DNA of 64,000 nt from Microbacterium gallinarum. Lineage in GTDB: Bacteria > Actinomycetota > Actinomycetes > Actinomycetales > Microbacteriaceae. Position numbers and translations under genes: made by a program. Below the pieces are notes generated by a model, which worked only from the letters and a program-made list of their open reading frames with translations, was not told the origin of the DNA and ran no database searches. Each line of letters begins with the position of its first letter. The first letter of the stretch is position 1. The DNA is taken from assembly GCF_014837165.1 (NCBI RefSeq), contig NZ_JACSPM010000001.1, forward strand, positions 91,618 through 155,617, written 5' to 3'. This document shows positions 18,310 through 25,275 of this stretch, in pieces.

Positions 18310-20262
18310 ATGACCGGGCCCGCCCACCTGTCCGTCCGCGAGCTGGCCGCTCGCGGCATCCCGTTCGCCCTCATCGCACGTGACGGCGCGACCGTCGAAC
18401 TCCTGACCGGAGACGTGGTCGACGTCGCGCTGCTCGCCGACATCCCGCTGCTCGACGCGACCGGCGCGCCGCGCGAAGTGCTCGCGCTCGTGCCGTTCCG
18501 CCAGGTGGTCGAGCGGGGCTTCGAGTGCCACGACGACGGCGCTCCGCTGCGCTGCCTCGTCGTATCGGAGCGCGTGTCGCTCCTCCGCGACGAGGTGCTC
18601 GCGCAGCTGCCGACCGAGGCGGTGCCGCTCGAGGGCGCCGGGTTCGACATCGCCGACGAGGAGTACGCCGACATCGTGCGACGGGTGATCGCCGACGAGA
18701 TCGGACGCGGCGAGGGGGCGAACTTCGTCATCCGTCGCGACTTCACCGCCCGGGTCGACGTCGAACCCGCCACCGCCGCACTGACGTGGTTCCGCGCCCT
18801 GCTCGAGTACGAGCGCGGTGCGTACTGGACGTTCGCCGTCGTCACGCCCGGCCACGTCGCCGTCGGCGCGAGCCCCGAGGCGCACGTGAGCGCACAGGAC
18901 GGCGTGGTGACGATGAACCCGATCTCGGGCACCTTCCGCCACCCTGCCGGCGGGGCGACCGCCGAGACGCTCAGCGAGTTCCTCGAGTCGACCAAGGAGA
19001 CCGAAGAGCTCTTCATGGTCGTCGACGAGGAGCTCAAGATGATGAGCGCGGTCTGCTCCGACGGCGGCCGCATCACCGGGCCGCACCTCAAGGAGATGTC
19101 GCGCCTCACGCACACCGAGTACGTGCTGCGCGGGCGCAGCCGCCTCGATCCGCGCGACATCCTGCGCGAGACGATGTTCGCCCCCACCGTCACCGGTTCG
19201 CCTATGCAGAACGCGTGCACGGTGATCACCCGCCATGAGCGCACGCCGCGCGGCTACTACTCCGGCGTCGCGGCGCTGTTCACCCCGCGCCCGACCGTCG
19301 GCGAGGGCGAGCCCACGCACGACCTCGACGCGCCGATCCTGATCCGCACGGCGTATCTCGACGGCGGGCGCCTCCGCGTGCCGGTCGGCGCGACGCTCGT
19401 GCGCCACTCCGACCCGTACGGCGAAGTCGGCGAGACCCACGGCAAGGCCGCCGGCGTGCTGGGCGCGATCGGCGCGATCGCCCGCGATCCCGGACCGCAG
19501 CTCCGCCCCGAGGTGCCCGCCGCCGCCGAAGCCGCCGCCATCGACGAAGATGCGCCCGCCGCCGAGCCGCGGCGTCTCGCCGACGACCCCGAGATCGCCG
19601 CGCTGCTGGCCTCGCGCAACGGCCGGCTCGCGTCGTTCTGGCTCAACCCGCAGGAGACGGGCGAAGCCGGACCGTTCGCGGGGCGGTCGGCGCTGGTCGT
19701 CGACGCCGAGGATCGCTTCACCACGATGCTCGCCCACCAGCTGCGCCACCTCGGACTCGACGTGACCATCGCGCCGTGGAGCGAGGTGACCGATGCGCAG
19801 ATCGACGAGGCCGAGCTCGTGGTGTCCGGCCCAGGCCCCGGCGACCCGCGCGAACCGTCCAGCCCGCGCATGCGCCGGATGCGCGAGGTCGTGCGCCGAC
19901 GCCGCGAGGCCGGGCGCCCGATCCTCGCGGTGTGCCTGAGCCACCAGATCCTCGCCGACTCGGTGGGCATCGAGCTCGCGCCGCTCGCCGCACCGCACCA
20001 GGGGCTGCAGAAGACGGTGGACGTGTTCGGGATGCCGGCATCCATCGGCTTCTACAACACCTTCACGGCGCGCGTCCCTGCCGGAGTGACCGAGGTCGGC
20101 GAGACCGAGGTCGCGGCGGATCCGGCGACCGGCGACGTGTACGCGCTGCGCGGTCCCGGGTACGCGTCGGTGCAGGGACACCTCGAGTCGATCCTGTCGC
20201 GCGACGGCATGACGACGCTCGAGCGCTTGGTGTCGCACGCGCTGTCCGACCCCGCCGGGTGA
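18310..20262 (+). CDS. trpEG: Anthranilate synthase, fused TrpE-TrpG
   Basis: Makes anthranilate from chorismate and glutamine, the first step of tryptophan synthesis. 650 residues. The chorismate-binding domain (about 1-400) has MNPISGTFRHP (about 202-212), the Glu-rich STKETEELFMVVDEEL and VTGSPMQNA; the glutamine amidotransferase domain (about 455-650) has the nucleophile motif LAVCLSHQILAD (Cys near 542) and GHLES with His and Glu. The CLSHQ form and the fusion resemble PhzE/actinobacterial TrpEG proteins; the amidotransferase His is in GHLES rather than the common FHPES. The upstream Trp attenuator argues for tryptophan rather than phenazine metabolism. No other trp genes are in the window. 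Confidence 0.9.
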   Translation: MTGPAHLSVRELAARGIPFALIARDGATVELLTGDVVDVALLADIPLLDATGAPREVLALVPFRQVVERGFECHDDGAPLRCLVVSERVSLLRDEVLAQLPTEAVPLEGAGFDIADEEYADIVRRVIADEIGRGEGANFVIRRDFTARVDVEPATAALTWFRALLEYERGAYWTFAVVTPGHVAVGASPEAHVSAQDGVVTMNPISGTFRHPAGGATAETLSEFLESTKETEELFMVVDEELKMMSAVCSDGGRITGPHLKEMSRLTHTEYVLRGRSRLDPRDILRETMFAPTVTGSPMQNACTVITRHERTPRGYYSGVAALFTPRPTVGEGEPTHDLDAPILIRTAYLDGGRLRVPVGATLVRHSDPYGEVGETHGKAAGVLGAIGAIARDPGPQLRPEVPAAAEAAAIDEDAPAAEPRRLADDPEIAALLASRNGRLASFWLNPQETGEAGPFAGRSALVVDAEDRFTTMLAHQLRHLGLDVTIAPWSEVTDAQIDEAELVVSGPGPGDPREPSSPRMRRMREVVRRRREAGRPILAVCLSHQILADSVGIELAPLAAPHQGLQKTVDVFGMPASIGFYNTFTARVPAGVTEVGETEVAADPATGDVYALRGPGYASVQGHLESILSRDGMTTLERLVSHALSDPAG

Positions 20263-20287
20263 GGAGGCGCGGCGGCGCTCTTCGATC

Positions 20288-20393
20288 CGCCGGTTGAGTA
20301 GGCGCGAAGCGCCGTATCGAAACCCCCAGCGCCGACGGATCTCGCCGTCCGGGGGATCTCGATACACGCGCTGCGCGCGCACTCGATCAGCGG
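20288..20393. repeat. Convergent-gene dyad element, copy 1
   Basis: Imperfect inverted repeat of about 106 nt. The left half contains GGTTGAGTAGGCGCGAAGCG and GTATCGAAA; the right half contains CTCGATACACGCGCTGCG and ACTCGATCAGCGG. It fills the gap between the convergent trpEG and sigma factor genes and even includes the stop codon of the sigma gene (20387-20389). Copies occur at 26946 and, degenerate, at 59199. Bidirectional terminator activity is inferred from position and symmetry. Confidence 0.8.
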
Positions 20394-21640
20394 GTGCGGG
20401 TGCGCGCGGCCAGCAGGCGGCGCTCCGCCTCGTTCGCGGTGAGCTCCAGCGCGCGCAGGTCCGCGGCGAGCGCGTCGTCGTCGCGACCCAGTTCGCGCAG
20501 CAGCGACGCACGCACCGCGTGCCAGAGGTGTGAACGTGCCAGCGCCTCCTCGAGCGCGTCCACCTCGGCGAGCGCCGGCTCAGGACCGTCGACGCGGGCG
20601 AGCGCGACGGACCGGTTCAGCCGCACGACCGGCGTGCGGTCGTACGCGAGCAGCATGTCGTAGAGCGTCAGCACCTGCAGCCAGTCCGTCGCGGCGGCGG
20701 TCGGCGCATCCGCGTGACAGGCCGCGATCGCCGCGTGCAGCTGCCATCGTCCGGGCCGGCGCTGCCGCGCCGCGCGCTCCAGCGCCGCGCGTGCCTCGGC
20801 GAGCAGCGCGGCGTCCCACCGCGCGCGATCCTGGTCGGCGAGCAGCACCAGCTCACCGTCGACGGCCCGCGCCGATTCCCGCGCTCGGTGGAAGAGCAGC
20901 AGCGACAGCAGCCCCTGCGCCTCGGGCTCCCGGGGCAGCGCGTGCGCGATGACGCGCGCGAGCCACACGGCGTCATCGGCGAGATCGCGGTCGGCCGCGG
21001 CATCCCTCCCCGCCACCAGGTGAGCCTCGCTGTACATGACCGACACGATCGTGAGCACGATGTCGAGCCGCTCCGCCCGCTCCGGTCCCTCCGGGATGCG
21101 CAGCGGGATGCCCGCCGTCCCGATCTTGCGCTTGGCGCGCACGATGCGCTGACCGACCGCGGCATCGGCGCTGAAGGTCGCGCGCGCGATCTGCGCCGTC
21201 GTCAGGCCGCACACCGCCCGCAGGGTGAGCGCGAGCTGCGCGTCGGGCGAGAGCGCAGGGTGGCAGCATCCGAACAGCAGCGGAAGCCGTTCATCGACCT
21301 CATTCCCCTCGTCCGGCTGGGGCACGGCCTCTCGCGAGACGAGGGCCAGCTTGTCGCGGAGGCCCTTCTCCCGGCGCAGGCGGTCGAGCGCGTTGTGCCG
21401 GGCGGCCTGCGTGAGCCACGCGCCCGGCTTCGGCGGGATTCCGCGGCCCCGCCACGCCCGCAGCGCCTCCTCGACCGCCTCGGCGACGGCCTCCTCGGCG
21501 ACGTCGAGACTGCCGAACGACCGCGTCAGGGTCGCGACGAGGCGTCCGGACTCCTCACGCACAACGCGTGCGAGCAGGAGATCGGATGCCGCGGCCCCGC
21601 CGCGCGCATCGCGTGGGGTCGCGGCATCCGGAGTGCTCAC
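20387..21640 (-). CDS. ECF42-type RNA polymerase sigma factor
   Basis: 417 residues. Sigma region 2 (about 25-95, with SFGSLDVAEEAVAEAVEEAL and AWLTQAARHNALDRLRRE) and region 4 (about 120-180, LTLRAVCGLTTAQIARATF) are followed by a helical C-terminal extension of about 230 residues (the DUF6596/TPR-like part) typical of ECF42 factors. The family is genomically tied to DGPF/YCII proteins, and one is encoded immediately upstream here with a 4-base GTGA overlap. No anti-sigma gene is present; the C-terminal extension is thought to be needed for activity in this group. The last codons, encoding RTRTR, lie inside or beside the dyad element. Confidence 0.9.
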   Translation of the reverse strand: MSTPDAATPRDARGGAAASDLLLARVVREESGRLVATLTRSFGSLDVAEEAVAEAVEEALRAWRGRGIPPKPGAWLTQAARHNALDRLRREKGLRDKLALVSREAVPQPDEGNEVDERLPLLFGCCHPALSPDAQLALTLRAVCGLTTAQIARATFSADAAVGQRIVRAKRKIGTAGIPLRIPEGPERAERLDIVLTIVSVMYSEAHLVAGRDAAADRDLADDAVWLARVIAHALPREPEAQGLLSLLLFHRARESARAVDGELVLLADQDRARWDAALLAEARAALERAARQRRPGRWQLHAAIAACHADAPTAAATDWLQVLTLYDMLLAYDRTPVVRLNRSVALARVDGPEPALAEVDALEEALARSHLWHAVRASLLRELGRDDDALAADLRALELTANEAERRLLAARTRTR

Positions 21641-22005
21641 TGCTCGAACTGGCTGTAGTCGACCACCATCGGGCGCACCTCGACCGCCACACCGGGGAGT
21701 GCGAGGGCGGGCCAGGTCCTGGCGATCGCGATGGCCGCGTCGAGGTCGTCGGCGTTGAGCACGCTGAATCCGCCGACGACCTCCTTGGCCTCCGAGAACG
21801 GCCCGTCCACCACGACGGGCGCCTCGCCGCCGTGCTTGACGGTCGTCGCCGTGTCGGGGGGCTGCAGCTCGGCGCCGGAGTCATCGATGTGCTCGGCGTG
21901 CTCGCCGAACCACTCGTAGATCCGGCCGTAGACCTCTTGCGCGCGCTCCGGCGGAACGGCGGCATCGAGCTCGGGAGTGCTGGTGAACATCAGGACGTAC
22001 TTCAC
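21637..22005 (-). CDS. DGPF-type YCII-domain protein
   Basis: 122 residues with a ferredoxin-like YCII fold. The DGPF motif is present in VVDGPFSEAKEVVGGF (about 72-87), which gives the family its name. The biochemical role is unknown; the gene is a usual partner and target of ECF42 sigma factors. GTG start at 22005 with GAAAGGA upstream; its stop overlaps the start of the sigma gene, so the pair is co-translated. Confidence 0.9.
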   Translation of the reverse strand: MKYVLMFTSTPELDAAVPPERAQEVYGRIYEWFGEHAEHIDDSGAELQPPDTATTVKHGGEAPVVVDGPFSEAKEVVGGFSVLNADDLDAAIAIARTWPALALPGVAVEVRPMVVDYSQFEQ

Positions 22006-22066
22006 GGTCGTGGTCCTTTCGTCAGTGGAACCGTTTCATCCCCACAGCGAATGGACAAGACCGATT

Positions 22067-22072
22067 TCGACA
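22067..22072 (-). promoter_or_regulatory. Candidate ECF42 -35 element (TGTCGA)
   Basis: On the minus strand TGTCGA lies about 62 nt upstream of the DGPF gene start. TGTCGA is the -35 motif I recall being reported for ECF42 promoters, so this would be an autoregulatory promoter of the DGPF-sigma pair. The -10 element was not assigned with confidence. Confidence 0.5.
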
Positions 22073-22088
22073 GGTCCTCGGAGAATCC

Positions 22089-23435
22089 CTATCCGAACAG
22101 CGAGACCGGGTTGACGATGTCGGTCAGGATCAGCACGGCGCCCATCGCGATGAGTGCGACGACCACGATGAACGTGACCGGGACCAGCTTGGTGGCGTCG
22201 ACCGGCTTGGGCGGCGGGCGGTGGAAGACCTTGGCCCACACTCGCTTGATCCCCTCCCAGAGAGCGACCGCGATGTGCCCGCCGTCGAGAGGAAGGAGCG
22301 GGATGAGGTTGAAGACGAACAGCGCGATGTTGACCGCGGCGAGCAGCTCGAGGAAGCCGGCGACGCGGTTCAGCACGGGGGCGTCCGCCGCCGCGACCTC
22401 GCCCGAGAGTCGTCCGGCGCCCACGATGCTGAGCGGCCCGTTGGGGTCGCGCTCCTCGCCGGTGATGAGGGTCGATCCGGCTTCCCACACCTTGACCGGC
22501 ATCTGCCAGATGATCCCCGCGACGGCGCCGACGCGCTCGAACGCCATCTGCGGGGCGACCCACACCGGTTCACGCAGGTAGTCGACCTCCTGACGGATGC
22601 CGGCGAGGCCGACCCGTTCGGTCTGAGGCTCGCCGTCCTCGCCGACCACCGGCTGACCTCGAGCGTCGAGCACCGGCTGCTCGACCGCGACAGGGGTCAG
22701 CGGCAAGGTCAGGGTCTCGCCGTCGCGCTCCACGGTGATCGAGATCGCCTGCTCAGGCGAGGCCTGGATCAGGGCCGCCGCCTCGGCGAACGTCGAGATC
22801 GGCTCGTCGTCGACCGCCACGATCACGTCGCCGGGCTGCATGCCGGCGGCGGCAGCGGGTGCCTGCGGGTCAGTGGGCTCGCACTCGGTGCGGGCGGACT
22901 CGGACGGGATGACGCACTCGCTGACGCTCGACACGGTGGTCGTCGCGGTCTGGATGCCGATGCCCGACAGCAGGATCGCGAAGAGCACGATCGCGAACAG
23001 GAGGTTCATGACCGGTCCGCCGAGCATGATCACGACGCGCTTCCACACCGGCAGCCGGTAGAAGACGCGGTCGTCGTCCTCGCTGAGGAGGGTCTCGTCG
23101 TTCGCGGCGCGGGCGTCCTGCACCATCGTGGCGAAGAAGCCACCACCCGCCTTTCCGGAGCGGTGGCCGGATGCCGCGGCCGAGACCTGCTTCGGCGAGG
23201 GCGGGTACATTCCGGCCATCGAGATGTAGCCGCCCAGGGGGATCGCCTTGACGCCGTACTCGGTCTCGCCGATGCGGCGCGACCACAGCGTGGGACCGAA
23301 TCCGATCATGTACTGGCCGACGCGCACACCGAACTTCTTGGCCGGCCACAGGTGACCGAGCTCGTGGAGCGCGATCGACACGGCGAGGCCCACGACCATG
23401 AGGACGACGCCGATGACGAATGCGAGTGCTTCCAC
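22089..23435 (-). CDS. Site-2 intramembrane metalloprotease (RseP/Rip1 family)
   Basis: Membrane-embedded zinc protease that cuts transmembrane regulators such as anti-sigma factors. 448 residues. HELGH (about 23-27) in the first membrane helix is the zinc-binding HExxH; a PDZ domain lies near 215-280 (AGMQPGDVIVAVDDEPIS); the second catalytic motif is in LIPLLPLDGGHIAVALWEG (about 385-403). Start chosen at the GTG 23433-23435 because a TACCGT box is 7 nt upstream (leaderless); an in-frame GTG 9 bases earlier is the alternative. In many actinobacteria this gene stands between dxr and ispG. Confidence 0.93.
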   Translation of the reverse strand: MEALAFVIGVVLMVVGLAVSIALHELGHLWPAKKFGVRVGQYMIGFGPTLWSRRIGETEYGVKAIPLGGYISMAGMYPPSPKQVSAAASGHRSGKAGGGFFATMVQDARAANDETLLSEDDDRVFYRLPVWKRVVIMLGGPVMNLLFAIVLFAILLSGIGIQTATTTVSSVSECVIPSESARTECEPTDPQAPAAAAGMQPGDVIVAVDDEPISTFAEAAALIQASPEQAISITVERDGETLTLPLTPVAVEQPVLDARGQPVVGEDGEPQTERVGLAGIRQEVDYLREPVWVAPQMAFERVGAVAGIIWQMPVKVWEAGSTLITGEERDPNGPLSIVGAGRLSGEVAAADAPVLNRVAGFLELLAAVNIALFVFNLIPLLPLDGGHIAVALWEGIKRVWAKVFHRPPPKPVDATKLVPVTFIVVVALIAMGAVLILTDIVNPVSLFG

Positions 23436-23448
23436 ATCCGACACGGTA
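23436..23448 (-). promoter_or_regulatory. -10 box for the site-2 protease gene
   Basis: TACCGT on the minus strand (plus ACGGTA 23443-23448), 7 nt from the GTG at 23435. Confidence 0.4.
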
Positions 23449-23517
23449 CCCGCGCCGGCCTTTGAGTTGGCCGTGACCGGCCTCGGTTCTCGCCTAGGCT
23501 CGTCCCAGGAGGATCCC

Positions 23518-24099
23518 GTGACCCCACGCCACGTTCGCGCCCTGCGGGGCGCTGCGGCTGCGTGGACCGCGACGATCATCGCCGCGACGTCGCACACTCT
23601 GGCCGGCGGGGGCGCACCCTCCCCCGTGCTCATCGCCGTCCTCGGCGTCCTCGCCTCGCCCGTGGCCATCGCCCTGGTCGGCCGCCGGCTCTCCGCCTGG
23701 CGGGTCGGCACCGCCGTCGTGGTGAGTCAGGGTCTGTTCCACACCGCGTTCGCCATGACCGCCGGCGTGGACACGACCGGACTCCGCGGCCACGTCCACG
23801 ACGTTCAACTCGTCGGCGGCACCCCGGCTGCGGGGATTCTGCCCGACGGCGGAATGCTCGTCGGCCACCTCATCGCCGCGGCGGCCACGCTCTTCGCGCT
23901 GTATCACGGCGAGCGGATGCTGCGCGCCCTGGGCCGCGGCATCCGCTCACTGATTCGTCGCGCCGGCGTGCCGGTGCTCGTCGCCGCGCCGTTCGTTCGC
24001 TCGGCGCCGGCTGTCGCCGCTCTGCACCGCCCCGCCGGCGTGGTGCTGTCCGACGTCTCTCGGCGCGGCCCTCCGTCCTTCGTCCTCGCGGCCTCCTGA
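23518..24099 (+). CDS. Histidine-rich membrane protein next to ycnI
   Basis: 193 residues from the GTG at 23518, which has AGGAGG 5 nt upstream. Four or five membrane helices (about 9-29, 36-56, 62-82, 115-136) with His residues close to or within them: SHTLAGGG, GLFHTAF, GHVHDVQ, VGHLIAAA and LYHGER. The position immediately before a YcnI-type copper protein and the His pattern suggest a role in copper handling, but no family with known function is recognised. Confidence 0.7.
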   Translation: MTPRHVRALRGAAAAWTATIIAATSHTLAGGGAPSPVLIAVLGVLASPVAIALVGRRLSAWRVGTAVVVSQGLFHTAFAMTAGVDTTGLRGHVHDVQLVGGTPAAGILPDGGMLVGHLIAAAATLFALYHGERMLRALGRGIRSLIRRAGVPVLVAAPFVRSAPAVAALHRPAGVVLSDVSRRGPPSFVLAAS

Positions 24100-24202
24100 C
24101 CGCGGCATCCCACCGGTCCAGCGCCCGACGCGCGTGGACCGATGTCCCGTGCACCCGCGCGGCGGCGACCGCCTGCCTGCGCACTTCGACGAAAGACAGT
24201 TC

Positions 24203-24976
24203 ATGACCACTTCCCGCATCATCCTCGCCCCCGCCCGTCCCGCCCGTCGCGTACTTCGCATCGCGCTCGGCACCGCCGCAGGGCTCGCACTCGCCGTCGG
24301 CGCGCCGCTGGCCGCCTCGGCGCACGTCCACGTGGACCCAGGGACCGTGGCGGCCGGGTCGACCGAGACGCTCACGTTCGCGTTTTCGCACGGCTGCGAC
24401 GGCTCCCCCACGACCGCACTCGTCATCGACATCCCCGACGGCGTCGGCAACGTGACGCCCATCGTCGACGGCGGCTGGATCATCGCGCGCGAGTCGGGCG
24501 CCGACGGGGTACCGACGCAGATCACGTTCACGAGCGACACCCCCGTCGAGGACGGTTTCAAGGCGACCGTCGCGATGGACGTGCTGTTCGACGAGTCCGC
24601 AGCCGGCAGCACGCTCGCGTTCCCCGTCACCCAGCGGTGCGCCGAGGGCGAGACCGCCTGGGCCGAGATCGCCGAGGACGGCCAGGACCCGCACGACCTC
24701 GATGCTCCGGCACCGCTCGTCGAGGTCGGCGCGGTCGCCGAGGGCGACGCGCACGGCCACGCGGAGGCTTCGGACGAGGGCGCTGCGGCTGACGGCTCGA
24801 CGGCCGACGGCTCGGCGGCCGCGGGTGAGGGCGAGCACGCAGACAGCGAGGCGGCCGCGGCCCCCGAGGCCGACCCAGTGGCGCGCTGGCTCGCGGCGGG
24901 CGGGCTCGTCGCCGGCATCGCGGCGCTCGTCGTGGTGCTCCTGCGCGGGCGCTCGCGCAAGCCCGGCGACGTCTGA
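24203..24976 (+). CDS. YcnI-type (DUF1775) copper-associated secreted protein
   Basis: 257 residues from the ATG at 24203. A signal peptide (about 1-37) ends in AASAHVHVDPG; the mature protein would begin with His, as in YcnI proteins that bind Cu(II) through an N-terminal His. The DUF1775 beta-sandwich covers about 38-185, followed by a flexible His/Asp/Ala-rich stretch and a C-terminal membrane helix (about 231-251) with a short basic tail, so it is anchored outside the cell membrane. Works with the upstream His-rich membrane protein; no CopC/CopD gene follows. Confidence 0.85.
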   Translation: MTTSRIILAPARPARRVLRIALGTAAGLALAVGAPLAASAHVHVDPGTVAAGSTETLTFAFSHGCDGSPTTALVIDIPDGVGNVTPIVDGGWIIARESGADGVPTQITFTSDTPVEDGFKATVAMDVLFDESAAGSTLAFPVTQRCAEGETAWAEIAEDGQDPHDLDAPAPLVEVGAVAEGDAHGHAEASDEGAAADGSTADGSAAAGEGEHADSEAAAAPEADPVARWLAAGGLVAGIAALVVVLLRGRSRKPGDV

Positions 24977-24999
24977 CCACACCCACCGCGCCGTGCGGG

Positions 25000-25050
25000 C
25001 CCCGTGCCGTGCCGCGCGGTGCCGCGGCGTGCTGACCCCGTGCCGTGCCG
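25000..25050. repeat. Direct repeat CCCCGTGCCGTGCCG
   Basis: The 15-mer occurs at 25000-25014 and 25036-25050, directly before the 67-nt palindrome. Function unknown. Confidence 0.7.
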
Positions 25051-25051
25051 A

Positions 25052-25118
25052 ATCAGGGGATCTGGCGAAAACAGGACGATTCCCCGCGAAACGTCCTGGA
25101 TACGCCAGATCGCCTGAT
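25052..25118. repeat. 67-nt palindromic element, copy B
   Basis: Arms 25052-25076 and 25094-25118 match at about 21 of 25 positions (outer ATCAGG, then GATCTGGCG, then CAGGA), with a 17-nt centre. It lies between ycnI and the MurE-like gene, both on the plus strand. Same 25+17+25 geometry as copies C, C2 and D. Confidence 0.85.
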
Positions 25119-25138
25119 CTCGGCGACGGCTGACCGGC

Positions 25139-25194
25139 CACCGGCGACCGAACACCGGCGACCGAAGACCGGCGACCGAAGACCGGCGGCCGGC
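25139..25194. repeat. 14-bp tandem repeats
   Basis: Four units of CACCGGCGACCGAA type (25139, 25153, 25167, and a degenerate one at 25181) lie 81 bases upstream of the MurE-like gene. The region 24977-25275 has no convincing gene. Confidence 0.85.
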
Positions 25195-25275
25195 GGCCGG
25201 CGACGGCGACGAGGGCGGTGTGCGCTGTGGACGGGCGTGGGGTTCACGCCCTCCGGATGAGAGGATGGAGACGCC

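Noticed and set aside
18310..20262. Phenazine biosynthesis gene cluster
   Set aside because: No other phz-type genes are adjacent and the Trp attenuator ties the gene to tryptophan.
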